Below are positions 1 to 8,498 of a stretch of 64,000 nucleotides of DNA, one piece after another; positions within the stretch are counted from its first letter, which is position 1; every line of letters starts with the position of its first letter. The translations under genes and the position numbers were made by a program. Source of the stretch: Velthaea sp965214335 (GTDB lineage Bacteria > Vulcanimicrobiota > Vulcanimicrobiia > Vulcanimicrobiales > Vulcanimicrobiaceae); assembly GCA_965214335.1 (NCBI GenBank), contig CBDCBO010000003.1, positions 124,001-188,000 on the forward strand, given 5' to 3'. A model generated the notes under the pieces. It was not told where the DNA came from and searched no databases. It saw nothing but the letters and a program-made list of their open reading frames with translations.

Positions 1-320
1 GTTGACTTGGCGACAGTGCCGCCGCGCTCGGCGCAGAGCGTGAGATCGCACATACCGGCAAGACCGTCGCCTAATTCGAAGCCCTAAGCGCGTCGTGAAC
101 GGCTCGCCCGGTAAACGACCCGCGCATAACCGCCGCGCATGGATTGGTGGCGACTCCGTACAAGGCCGGCCGGCAGCGACGTACCGGCTTCCGAGCGACG
201 CGCGGGCGGAACGGTCGCCGGTGCGGCCGGAAGCGGTTTGCGTGGAGCCGGTGCGACGATCGGCCGGTGGTGAGCGTCAAGAGCTAAGAGTTTCAACAGT
301 GTTTGGGTAGACGTGCAGCG
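1..320. other. Left edge, no supportable gene
   Basis: Short open frames occur on both strands, but none has a recognisable domain, a convincing ribosome binding site or a clear partner. A minus-strand frame running off the left edge (starting near position 50) could be the beginning of a gene outside the window, but only about 17 codons are visible. Nothing further can be supported here. Confidence 0.5.
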
Positions 321-1295
321 ATGAATGAAATGACGCTTGCCAAACGCACCCTCGGTCACTCGAAGATCAGTATTCCGCCGCTCATGTTTGGTGGCAACGT
401 CTTCGGTTGGACCGCCGACGAAAAAGCCTCGTTCGCATTGCTCGACGGCCTACTCGACGCGGGCCTCAACGCAATCGATAGCGCTGATGTGTACTCGCGC
501 TGGGTGCCTGGTCACAGCGGTGGCGAGTCGGAGACCGTCATCGGCAAATGGCTTGCCTCACGCGGCGTGCGCGATCGCGTCATTATCGCAACGAAGGTCG
601 GCATGGATCTCGGCGGCGATCACTCCGGTTTGTCCAAGCGCTGGATCACCCAGGCGGTTGAAGATTCTTTACGGCGTTTACAGACTGATTATATCGATCT
701 CTATCAAGCGCATTGCGACGACGCTGAGACGCCGCTCGAAGAAACGTTGAGCGCATTCGCGACGCTCATCGAACAGGGCAAAGTGCGTGCGATCGGCGCG
801 TCCAATTACTCGGCCGAGCGTTTACGTGAAGCGCTCGACGCGAGCGAGCGGCTGGGGCTGCCGCGCTACGAATCGTTGCAACCCCATTACAATCTCATGG
901 AGCGCGCGATCTTCGAAGACGCCCTCGAAGACGTTTGCACGAGCCAGGGGCTCGGCGTGATTTGCTACTTTGCGCTCGCGTCAGGTTTCCTGAGCGGGAA
1001 ATATCGGACCGAAGCAGATCTGTCCAAGAGCCCACGCGGTGGCGGCCTTGCCAAGTATCTCAATGCGCGCGGGAACCGCGTCCTGGCCGCCCTCGATGCT
1101 GCCGCGAAACGACACAACGCCACACCTGCACAGGTTGCGCTTGCATGGCTCATCGCCCGCCCCAGCATTACGGCTCCGATCGCGAGCGCGACGACCGTTG
1201 AACAACTTTACGACCTCGTCGCGGCCACGAGATTACATCTCGACGACGAGACGATCGACGACATCGATCGGGCCAGCGACGAACGCGAAAGCTGA
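321..1295 (+). CDS. Aldo/keto reductase
   Basis: This NADPH-dependent oxidoreductase of the aldo/keto reductase superfamily probably reduces aldehydes or ketones in the cytosol. The TIM-barrel catalytic tetrad is visible: Asp and Tyr in the segment NAIDSADVYSRW, Lys in ATKVG, and His in YIDLYQAHCDD. The GASNYSAERL segment and the C-terminal IASATTVEQL segment fit the cofactor-binding strands of the YajO/IolS-like, AKR11-12 type. Length is normal at about 324 residues. An upstream in-frame TTG at 303 exists, but the ATG at 321 (or the one at 330) fits the family start better. Its substrate cannot be told from the sequence, and it has no operon partner on its strand. Confidence 0.9.
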   Translation: MNEMTLAKRTLGHSKISIPPLMFGGNVFGWTADEKASFALLDGLLDAGLNAIDSADVYSRWVPGHSGGESETVIGKWLASRGVRDRVIIATKVGMDLGGDHSGLSKRWITQAVEDSLRRLQTDYIDLYQAHCDDAETPLEETLSAFATLIEQGKVRAIGASNYSAERLREALDASERLGLPRYESLQPHYNLMERAIFEDALEDVCTSQGLGVICYFALASGFLSGKYRTEADLSKSPRGGGLAKYLNARGNRVLAALDAAAKRHNATPAQVALAWLIARPSITAPIASATTVEQLYDLVAATRLHLDDETIDDIDRASDERES

Positions 1296-1302
1296 TTGAA
1301 GA

Positions 1303-1650
1303 CTAATCTTTTGCTGGGTCGTGGCCCCAATTTTTCAGGCTATAGGCCCAGCGCGTGTGTTCGGTCGCGTGATTCGGACGTTGCGCAAGATGCCGTTTAA
1401 TGTAGCCGACCACGCGGTGCATCTCGCGAACATCCGCCGCGTCACGTTCCGTCTTCTTCTTGCGCAGCAGTGACACGATCGCGCGCCCCGACTGATGACC
1501 AGTGGATTCCGAACGCTCACTCGCTTTCTGACCAACTTCACGCGACTCGTCGGTGTCGAGCCACGCTTCGAGTTCGCGGGCCGTCATATTGACGAGTGTG
1601 CTGAACTCGGTTGCCACCTCGTCATCGTGCGTTGATATCGCCATAGCCAA
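1303..1650 (-). CDS. DUF3140 family protein
   Basis: This small protein (115 residues) matches the DUF3140 family, recognised by NMTARELEAWLDTDES near the N-terminus, then a GHQSGRAIVSLLRKKK segment, and the closing motif HTRWAYSLKNWGHDP. Family members are sometimes described as DNA-binding, but no biochemical function is established and none is assigned here. It is soluble and charged, with no signal peptide or membrane segment. It lies tail to tail with the aldo/keto reductase, separated by only 7 bases. The alternative start at the second Met would shorten it by two residues. Confidence 0.85.
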   Translation of the reverse strand: MAMAISTHDDEVATEFSTLVNMTARELEAWLDTDESREVGQKASERSESTGHQSGRAIVSLLRKKKTERDAADVREMHRVVGYIKRHLAQRPNHATEHTRWAYSLKNWGHDPAKD

Positions 1651-2220
1651 GCCTCCTCAAGCGAGCCAGGTTCGTGAGCGGCCATCGTGCCGGTTTTCGT
1701 GCTCTTCACGCGATACTCCGCATTTGCCGCGAAGCTCGTCGCTCACCGTGTGATCGTTACCCGGATCTTAGGCGGTATACGCGCGACCCGAGGCACCGTA
1801 CACATCAAACGGAATTGCCGGTCGAGCGCAATGTGGTACGACTGCCTCGTCGGCTAATTGGCGTTCATCGGGGTATTGCCACCGTCCAGCGTCCTGAAGA
1901 CGCCACGTTCAGCATCCGGTGCGAAGACCAAACATCGAGTGTCCTCGACCCGAAATGCGCAACGGCGCGAAGCCTCTGTTTAGCGACCGAGTGTAGCTTG
2001 GTTTATGTAACGCAGGCTACTAAGCGTCCGGCGGTACGCTGCTAGCTTGCATCGTTGCATTGACGGCAGGCATCGGCGGACGAGCAGCGGCGGACTGCGC
2101 GACGGGCACTGAGGTTAATCGGAAAACAAATACGCTGCCATGAAGGAACTTATGACTGAACAGTTATCTCGACCTGCGGCCGATCGTACATCGTAATTAG
2201 TCGACAACGCAGGACGTACA
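1651..2220. other. Intergenic region
   Basis: About 570 bases lie between the DUF3140 gene and the broken SDR gene. Several short open frames are present but show no family motif. No hairpin with a T-run, tandem repeat or tRNA-like fold was noticed. Confidence 0.4.
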
Positions 2221-3012
2221 ATGAACGTGATGCCAGGAAATGGTCTGACCGAAAGTTGGACTTTCAGCGGTAGGGTAGCGGTCGTAACGGGCGCTGCCCG
2301 CGGCATCGGTCGTGCGACGGTCGAACTCTTGCACGCCCGTGGCGCTAACAACGTTGCGAGTGATCGATATCTGATGGCATGCGGGAACTCGAAACTAAGA
2401 GCGTTGCCACGCTCGCCGGAGACGTTGCCGACGAAGATTTCGCACGTCATACGATGGCGCTTGCTCAGCAGAGATTCGGGCGCGTTGACATACTCGTCAA
2501 CAACGCTGGTCGCACTCTTAATAAATCGCTGATCGATACCAGCGTAGAAAAATGGGGACGCGATTCTCGCAACGAACGCGCGGCAACTTCATACATTCGC
2601 GAGAAGCAGCGCGACGATGCTGGAGAACGGTGGCGGTACGATCGTGTCGGTGGTGTCAGTCGCTGCAACGATTGCCATGAAGGAGTTAGCGGCTTACAGC
2701 GCCTCTAAAGGCGCGATAACGCAACTCACGAAGGTGATCGCGGCTGCATACGGTGACTGGGGCATTCGCGCCAACGCAGTCGCCTCGGGCATTGTGGAAA
2801 CCGACATTCTACAAAGTACCGGCATACGTGACAGCCGCGCAATTCTTGCCGGCTATGCCGGCGCGCAACCGCTCGGCCGCGTGGCTCAGCCAAATCAAAT
2901 TGCTGAGGTTACCGCCTTCATGGCGTCACCGGCATCGGCATTCATCACGGGTGCGCTTGTCATGGTTGATGGCGGCTATACGGCACTCTCTGAGATCGGA
3001 GGCGCAGAGTGA
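2221..3012 (+). pseudogene. Short-chain dehydrogenase/reductase, two frameshifts
   Basis: The pieces of one SDR protein lie in order in alternating frames. The first (from 2221) holds the Rossmann motif TGAARGIG. The second (about 2366-2554) holds the NNAG motif. The third (about 2555-3012) holds the catalytic Ser region and YSASK, and ends with the family-typical ITGALVMVDGGY. The first shift falls near 2362-2370. The second is at the GGGG run near 2553-2557: one G fewer restores EKWDAILATNA. All catalytic residues survive, so this is either a recent pseudogene or a gene carrying sequencing indels. Intact, it would be about 263 residues, normal for a 3-oxoacyl-ACP-reductase-like SDR. Confidence 0.8.
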
Positions 3013-3888
3013 GTGAGCTGTCGGGCCTCGAACGCCCGCAGGCGCTAAATCGTGAAATTGGGGTCTTAGCTATTTGCGATGCAGTGGCGTGAGACCACCG
3101 TTTTGAGCCGACGGGTATTGTCTTCCGTCGAGCCGCGAAGACCTTGATGAGTAAAACGGTCTTGGCGGCTTTGCAATGCTGATTCACCACATGCGCCACC
3201 AGCTGGCCGCCCCGTCGCACACTCCGCAGGCCGCCCCGTCGCACACTCCGCAGGCCGCTAAACTTGGTTGGCCGGACGACAGGCATCCTCGATGATCTCA
3301 GCCGCCGGTAAGCTGGGCGCACACGGCGCACGGGACCGTTCGTCGCCTCGCTACCATAAGACTTGAGCTGGCCTTCGTGGTCGTTCGAGTGCCGTAGCAT
3401 CAGCCTGAGTTTTGCTTCTTCGAATCACATTCGCGACCCGCAGCGCCACGAGCTTTTGCGGTGCGCTGCGCCGCCCGGAAAGCCGCGGTGTAAGGCGCGC
3501 GGTCGGACCGGTCGAGTAGTGACGCCTCACCGCCGGAACCATTTGCCGCAACTCGTAGACGGGAGGAATGCCCAGTTTGGAAATTGAGTCGTTTCAGGCC
3601 GACGCTTCAAGGCCAAGCGACGTTTGAACGGCGACTCTACGTACCACAATATCGTATGTTTGCATGTCGATCACCGCGGCGAGAATCTCGAGCCTCCAAG
3701 AAGCCGCCTACGATTGCAGAAATGTTTGTTTGCACGCTTTACGGCCAAGGGGCGCAGGAAGAATTCCTCCGCCCGATGGCAAGTTTTGTATAGCGGCGGG
3801 TGTGATGAACAGGCCGAACAACCGAGTCCGCCTAGCAACGACCATGCCGCGCGATCCTCGAAACAACGCTGAAGACGGCAACAGTCTT
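3013..3888. other. Long intergenic region before the LysR gene
   Basis: Roughly 870 bases contain no recognisable gene. A minus-strand open frame covering about 2960-3400 is open but has no known domain and contains the 24-bp tandem repeat, so it is probably fortuitous. The LysR reading frame is open further upstream (to 3664), but that extension has no LysR-family sequence. Confidence 0.4.
3205..3252. repeat. 24-bp perfect tandem duplication
   Basis: Two identical 24-base units (3205-3228 and 3229-3252) are followed by the first six bases of a third. The unit begins GGCCGCCCCG and ends CACTCCGCA. It lies in non-coding DNA between the SDR pseudogene and the LysR gene. A replication-slippage origin is the simplest reading. 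Confidence 0.85.
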
Positions 3889-4779
3889 ATGGAATGGCGG
3901 CCTCTCCGATACTTTGTAGTCGTCGCTGAAGAGTTGCACTTTGGACGCGCTGCCGAGCGATTGGACATCGCCCAGCAATCGCTCGGCGCACAAATACAAA
4001 AGCTGGAGCGCACCCTCGGCTGTCAACTTTTCGAGCGCGGAGCGAATCGTGTCGCGCTCACGGCTGCGGGCAACGTGTTTTTAATGCGCGCTCGACGCAT
4101 ACTGGCCGAAATAGAGCTTGCCGTCGGCATGACGAGGCGTGCGGCGGCAGGCGAAGCCGGAACCGTGCGCTTCGGTCATTGCAGCGCCGCACTCCGCCAT
4201 GTCCTGCCAACGACCGTTCGTGCCCTCAAGGCGTGGTATCCAGATCTGCGCATCACGATGCGTGAAATGCGCGGTTCGGAACAACTTCGCGCACTCGAGC
4301 GCGGCGAGATCGACCTTTCGTTCACATATCTTCCCGTCGATCGCAGCTTCTTTTCCATCCTCGTCCTCGACGAAGAGCGTCTCGTCGTCGGCCTTCAATC
4401 CGCACACCGATTGACGCGCTTGGATTCAATCGAGCTTCAGCGTCTCGTCGGCGAACCGTATATCGCTCTGACGAAAGGGCTTAGCGCATGGGCAGACGTT
4501 ATCACTGCATCGCTGGCGTCCGGCGGGGCTGGTCAACCGGCTTACGACATGCACGATAAACATAGCGCGCTCGGTCTCGTAGCGGAAGGGCTCGGCTTTA
4601 TGATCCTTCCAGAAGGCGCGGCGCTACCGTTTCCCAACGTCACGTTTCGCCGGCTGAGCGGCCTTGATCGCGTGCCTTTCGCCGCTGTCTGGTTGAGCGA
4701 GCAAAGCGGGAGCCATCTCAACGAACGCATTCTTGCAGCTGTCCGGTCGGCGGCGGGAGGCGCCGCCTCGGCGGGCTGA
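3889..4779 (+). CDS. LysR-family transcriptional regulator
   Basis: A LysR-type regulator of 296 residues from the ATG at 3889, where the family-typical MEWRPLRYFVVVAEELHFG opens the winged helix-turn-helix. The recognition segment is RAAERLDIAQQSLGAQI, followed by LERTLGCQLFER. The rest is a type-2 periplasmic-binding-like effector domain (about residues 90-290). Earlier in-frame starts (3664, 3844) add sequence unlike the family. It points toward the repeat array and the ModA-like/MIase/PaoABC genes on the same strand and is a plausible regulator of them; the repeats are candidate binding sites. The effector is unknown. Confidence 0.9.
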   Translation: MEWRPLRYFVVVAEELHFGRAAERLDIAQQSLGAQIQKLERTLGCQLFERGANRVALTAAGNVFLMRARRILAEIELAVGMTRRAAAGEAGTVRFGHCSAALRHVLPTTVRALKAWYPDLRITMREMRGSEQLRALERGEIDLSFTYLPVDRSFFSILVLDEERLVVGLQSAHRLTRLDSIELQRLVGEPYIALTKGLSAWADVITASLASGGAGQPAYDMHDKHSALGLVAEGLGFMILPEGAALPFPNVTFRRLSGLDRVPFAAVWLSEQSGSHLNERILAAVRSAAGGAASAG

Positions 4780-4977
4780 CGCACGTTGCATGAACTAGCC
4801 CGCGCTTCGAACGACTGAACACGGCAGGGGCGTAGTAACACTTCCCGGCCGTTGCGGAAAACCGCCGGCATGCCTCGATCGTGGGAGTACGGCTAAGTGA
4901 CTCGCGCCAGCTGAGAATAACCTGCTGGTCGCCCCGCTAGACACGCTAAGATGAAGCGGCGTCATTGACCACCACGG

Positions 4978-5108
4978 CGGCGAACCGCTATAACCCGTCA
5001 GGGTTAGCGAACGAACATAACCTGTCAGGGCGGCGAACGAACTTACCTGTCAGCGGCGGCGAACGAACATTACCTGTCAGGGGCGGCGAACGAACATTAC
5101 CTGTCAGG
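4978..5108. repeat. Array of five degenerate 26-27 bp direct repeats
   Basis: Five units run head to tail: 4978-5003, 5004-5030, 5031-5056, 5057-5083 and 5084-5108. The shared core is CGGCGAACGAAC followed by ATTACCTGTCAGG. Units 4 and 5 are nearly identical, unit 3 differs slightly, and units 1 and 2 are more diverged (one carries ACCCGTCAGG). There are no spacers, so this is not a CRISPR array. Its position between a LysR regulator and the operon it may control makes a multi-site operator one possibility. A minisatellite or a small-RNA region is also possible. Confidence 0.85.
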
Positions 5109-5116
5109 CGACAGGT
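5099..5116. promoter_or_regulatory. Perfect 7-bp inverted repeat closing the array
   Basis: The last repeat unit reads ACCTGTC, then AGGC, then GACAGGT: a perfect 7-bp inverted repeat with a 4-base centre. It is formed because the final ACCTGTC half-site is followed by its reverse complement. This could be a dyad protein-binding site or a small RNA hairpin; a TTTTA follows it, so a weak terminator-like structure is also possible. Function is inferred only. Confidence 0.6.
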
Positions 5117-5388
5117 TTTACGTGCTGGCTCATAGCGTGATGTCAATGTAGAATAGCATTACAAAGCACGAGCCACTTGACGCACACGGCAGGTAGGCCT
5201 TTCACAGCCCCTTGGAATCGCATGCGCCAAGCTGGCCCCTACAAAGCACTTTTCGCCGCGACGTTTCCGACGTTGCAACTCTCGCGAGCAATTTCGGAGC
5301 ACGCCTTCTCGCGAGCCGCAAAACCGTCGCTTGCGGATGGATCCGGCAATAACGGTTGCGCGCTTGACTTCATCGAGGTGGCTATCCA

Positions 5389-6204
5389 ATGCACGAAAAT
5401 GTGGCACAACCGCCGGAACGGACACCGAGTTCTGCGATGGAAGCAAAACATCTCATCGTCCTCGTTTCCGGCGTCTTTCACTCCGCATATAACGAGTTGC
5501 TGCCTGCCTTCAAGCGGGAAAGCGGCGTAACGATCGACTCGTATCTGAGTCCTTCAATGGGCGAGTCGCCTGATTCCGTGTTTAGCCGGCTCGAGCGAGG
5601 TGAGCCGGCCGATGTGCTCATTATGGCGGAGAAAGGCCTCGACCACGTCGTCTCCAAGGGATGGGCAAACGACGAGACGCGAGTTAGGCTTGCCGTGGCG
5701 CCCGTCGGCATCGCCGTGAAGGCCGGGTCGACCAAGCCCGACATCTCGACCGCTGAGAAATTAACACAAGTACTCCTTGCTGCTAAGTCGGTCGCATACT
5801 CGATAAGCGCGAGCGGACAGTACGTTTCCGGCGAGCTTTTCAGAAAACTCGGAATCGAAGACCAGATGCGGGACAAGGCGCACGAAGTTCAGGGGACGAC
5901 ACCCGTCGCCCAGACGGTGGCGGACGGAACGTACGAGATCGGTTTTCAGTCGCTGTCCGAACTCGCGGCGGTTGACGGTATTGAGATTGTTGGCGCTCTG
6001 CCGGATCCCGTGGGAATATCGACCGCCGTCGCTGCAGCCGTCGCCTCGAACAGCCGGAGCCCGCATGAGGCGGCCGCCCTTTTGCGCTTTCTGTCCCGCT
6101 CGGAATTCATGCCACTCTTAAAAAAGCATGGGCTCGGACCGCCTCACGAACTGTTCGCGCTGGGTAAGTCCCATGCTCATTGCGCAAACCGATTCTCAAA
6201 GTAA
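5389..6204 (+). CDS. ModA-like substrate-binding protein without signal peptide
   Basis: The protein (271 residues) has the type-2 periplasmic binding fold seen in ModA and related proteins: LIVLVSGVFHSAYNELLPAF at the N-terminal strand, GEPADVLIMA, a SISASGQYVSGELF segment, and DGTYEIGFQSLSEL. No signal peptide or lipobox precedes the domain, so it is predicted to stay in the cytosol, unlike a true transporter subunit. No modB or modC gene lies nearby. An AGGTGG sequence seven bases before the ATG at 5389 supports this start; ATG 5437 is an alternative. Its placement before a molybdenum hydroxylase operon suggests oxyanion or small-ligand sensing, but that is inference. Confidence 0.75.
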   Translation: MHENVAQPPERTPSSAMEAKHLIVLVSGVFHSAYNELLPAFKRESGVTIDSYLSPSMGESPDSVFSRLERGEPADVLIMAEKGLDHVVSKGWANDETRVRLAVAPVGIAVKAGSTKPDISTAEKLTQVLLAAKSVAYSISASGQYVSGELFRKLGIEDQMRDKAHEVQGTTPVAQTVADGTYEIGFQSLSELAAVDGIEIVGALPDPVGISTAVAAAVASNSRSPHEAAALLRFLSRSEFMPLLKKHGLGPPHELFALGKSHAHCANRFSK

Positions 6205-6468
6205 ATGCGAGTCGCCGCTAAAACGTCATTCCGCTCGTTACTCATCTTCTTCACCCGCACCCGCATGGCCGCACCACGTCGCGAATGTTTTTAAATGGAT
6301 GCAGCTTGCCTTTTTCAGACGACCTACAAAATTGGGAACGCGGTAAGCCAGTTCGGTTGAGAACCGCCCGTCTTTCAATAGTCAATCATCCGAATCGGCG
6401 ACCGGACAACGCGGATCACTCCGGAGTGCTACTCCTAGACCGACCGCCTTTGAAACGAGGATTTCACC

Positions 6469-6762
6469 ATGCAATTCATTGTCGTTCTTCAGCCGCTGGA
6501 GCAATTCCAGACCCAAGGACCTCCCGCGAACTTTGCCGAGGTTGAGCAAGCGGAGGAAGTTCAGGCGAAAGCCCTCTACAAAAGCGGAGCCGCGCGCCAA
6601 ATATGGGCGATAATGACGGAGCGCAAGGGCGCGATCGGCCTTTTCGAGGCTGCATCCGACGCCGAATTGCAAAAGTTCGTGAACAGCTTTCCGATGGTGC
6701 AGAAAGGCTACGTTGAGCATATGGTATTTCCGGTTGGCCCATTCGCTGCGTTCTCGCAATAG
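6469..6762 (+). CDS. Muconolactone isomerase-like (dimeric alpha/beta barrel) protein
   Basis: A 97-residue protein of the ferredoxin-like dimeric alpha/beta barrel type, resembling muconolactone delta-isomerase and YCII-like proteins. Supporting segments are FIVVLQPLEQF at the start, an ALYKSGAARQIWAIM segment and KGYVEHMVFPVGPF at the end. A GAGG Shine-Dalgarno lies a few bases before the ATG. It sits 45 bases upstream of the PaoA-type gene and is probably cotranscribed with it. Whether it acts on a lactone or is merely a small ligand-binding partner cannot be seen from the sequence. Confidence 0.7.
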   Translation: MQFIVVLQPLEQFQTQGPPANFAEVEQAEEVQAKALYKSGAARQIWAIMTERKGAIGLFEAASDAELQKFVNSFPMVQKGYVEHMVFPVGPFAAFSQ

Positions 6763-6807
6763 GCGACGCGACGAACCTCCGGGATCCATCACGAAACGAA
6801 TGAGCGC

Positions 6808-7491
6808 ATGAACGAAGATACTGCAGCAGCCAGTCCCCGCGAAACGGCCGCCGAAAAGGCGCTCGGGCGCGACGCTCCGGGAGTTGCGAACGGCCTCCGC
6901 GTCGCCGACGCGTCAAGTTGGTCGGCTAATGTCGTTGCCGTCAAGGTGGCGGTTAATGGATCGATGGTTCACTTCAGTGTCGATTCGCGCGTGACGTTGC
7001 TGGACGCTCTCCGCGAGCGACTTGACTTGACCGGCACGAAAAAGGGTTGCGATCACGGTCAGTGTGGGGTTTGTACGGTCATCATCGACGGACGCCGCGA
7101 ATTATCGTGCCTCACCCTGCTCGCGACCTGCGATGGCCGCGACGTGACGACGATCGAAGGGGTCGCTCTCGGCGAGAAACTGCACCCGCTGCAGCAGGCG
7201 TTCATTCGCCATGACGCGTTCCAATGCGGCTTCTGCACGTCGGGCCAAATCTGCTCGATGTTGGCACTGCTCGATGAGGCAAAGCGCGGCGAAGTAAGTT
7301 TCGTAACGCTCGATGTTCGCGAGCCGGCGGAACCGCTGCAGCTTTCGGACGACGAGATTAAAGAACGCCTAAGCGGCAACATTTGCCGGTGCGGAGCGTA
7401 TCTACATCTTCTTGCGGCATTTAAAGAAATCCAAGGACTGGGGCGCGTGGATGGTGCGTCAGCGATTGCTCACCGGGTGCGCGAACGATGA
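6808..7491 (+). CDS. paoA: Aldehyde oxidoreductase, 2Fe-2S subunit (PaoA/YagT type)
   Basis: This is the small electron-transfer subunit (227 residues) of a xanthine-dehydrogenase-family enzyme. The plant-type [2Fe-2S] cluster cysteines are in GCDHGQCGVCTV and the later RRELSC. The second cluster is in CGFCTSGQICSM and GNICRCGAY. E. coli PaoA has a Tat signal; here a roughly 45-residue N-terminal extension shows no twin-arginine or hydrophobic segment, so the enzyme is probably cytosolic. Its stop overlaps the next start as ATGA, so the subunits are translationally coupled. Confidence 0.92.
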   Translation: MNEDTAAASPRETAAEKALGRDAPGVANGLRVADASSWSANVVAVKVAVNGSMVHFSVDSRVTLLDALRERLDLTGTKKGCDHGQCGVCTVIIDGRRELSCLTLLATCDGRDVTTIEGVALGEKLHPLQQAFIRHDAFQCGFCTSGQICSMLALLDEAKRGEVSFVTLDVREPAEPLQLSDDEIKERLSGNICRCGAYLHLLAAFKEIQGLGRVDGASAIAHRVRER

Positions 7492-8498
7492 GACCCTTCC
7501 ATTACGTTCGCGCGAGTGAACCGGTTGAGGCCGCGCGCGCCGGTACGGCGCGGAGCGCAAAGTATCTCGGCGGCGGCACAAATTTGCTTGACCTCATGAA
7601 GGAGGATGTCGAGCATCCGACCGCGCTCGTGGACATCACGCGTCTCAGCCTCGCGGCAATCGGTAGTTTCGACGGGAAAGCCGATGTCTCGATCGGCGCC
7701 CTGGCAAGAAACACGGATGTCGCCAATCATCCTCTGATCCGCCAGCGCTATCCGCTTCTCACGCAGGCGATCCTGGCCGGAGCCACGGGTCAAATCCGCA
7801 ACATGGCAACCATGGGCGGCAATCTGAACCAGCGCACGCGTTGTCCATATTTTTTCGATCCGGCTCTGTCGTGCAACAAACGCGAGCCGCACTCCGGATG
7901 CAGCGCGCTTGACGGTATCAATCGCGGCCACGCTATATTCGGCTGGTCGGAAAATTGCGTAGCGACGCATCCCAGCGACATGTGCGTCGCGCTCACCGCC
8001 CTTGACGCGGTAGTTCGCGTCAGCGACGGCAACGGGCGAGAACGTGCGATCCCCTTTAGCGAGTACCATCGGCTTCCCGGCGATCGCCCCGATCTCGACA
8101 ACACGCTCCAACACGGTGAGTTGATCGCGTCAATCGACTTGCCCGCGAACCGTCTCGCGAACCACTCGTGCTACTTAAAGGTGCGCGAGCGAACGAGTTA
8201 CGCCTTCGCATTGGTTTCGGTCGCCGCGGCGCTCGAACTCGAAGGCGGCTACATAACGGATGCCCGTCTTGCGATGGGAGGCGTGGCACACAAACCATGG
8301 CGGGCCGCCGAGGCCGAACGATTGCTCGTCGGGCACGTTGCGTCGACTTCGCAATTTGAAGCGGCCGCCGCCGCGGAGATGCATCAGGCGACGCCACTGC
8401 GAGATAACGGCTTCAAGGTTGAGCTCGGTCGACGTCTGCTCGTCCGGGCCCTGGAGACCGCATTGAAAGGTACCGGAGGCGCAGCGAGTGCAGGTTGA
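7488..8498 (+). CDS. paoB: Aldehyde oxidoreductase, FAD subunit (PaoB/YagS type)
   Basis: The medium subunit (336 residues) binds FAD and passes electrons from the molybdenum site. The FAD loop AKYLGGGTNLLDLM and the ATMGGNLNQRTRCP segment are clear. The sequence RCPYFFDPALSC plus a further Cys in HSGCSAL matches the extra [4Fe-4S] cluster loop that distinguishes PaoB-type subunits from ordinary xanthine dehydrogenase FAD subunits. It overlaps its upstream neighbour by 4 bases and its downstream neighbour by 11. Confidence 0.92.
   Translation: MRPFHYVRASEPVEAARAGTARSAKYLGGGTNLLDLMKEDVEHPTALVDITRLSLAAIGSFDGKADVSIGALARNTDVANHPLIRQRYPLLTQAILAGATGQIRNMATMGGNLNQRTRCPYFFDPALSCNKREPHSGCSALDGINRGHAIFGWSENCVATHPSDMCVALTALDAVVRVSDGNGRERAIPFSEYHRLPGDRPDLDNTLQHGELIASIDLPANRLANHSCYLKVRERTSYAFALVSVAAALELEGGYITDARLAMGGVAHKPWRAAEAERLLVGHVASTSQFEAAAAAEMHQATPLRDNGFKVELGRRLLVRALETALKGTGGAASAG

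Larger units (their letters stand above)
4780..5388. other. Intergenic region carrying a repeat array
   Basis: About 600 bases separate the LysR gene from the ModA-like gene. The notable content is the 26-27 bp repeat array and its terminal inverted repeat, annotated separately. From 5120 to 5388 no gene was recognised. The region ends with an AGGTGG sequence seven bases before the ATG at 5389. Confidence 0.5.

Noticed and set aside
2960..3400. Minus-strand open frame considered as a transposase remnant
   Set aside because: No catalytic motif, terminal inverted repeat or target duplication was seen, and the frame contains the 24-bp duplication.
4978..5108. Possible CRISPR array
   Set aside because: The repeats run without unique spacers and differ from each other, and no cas gene is present.
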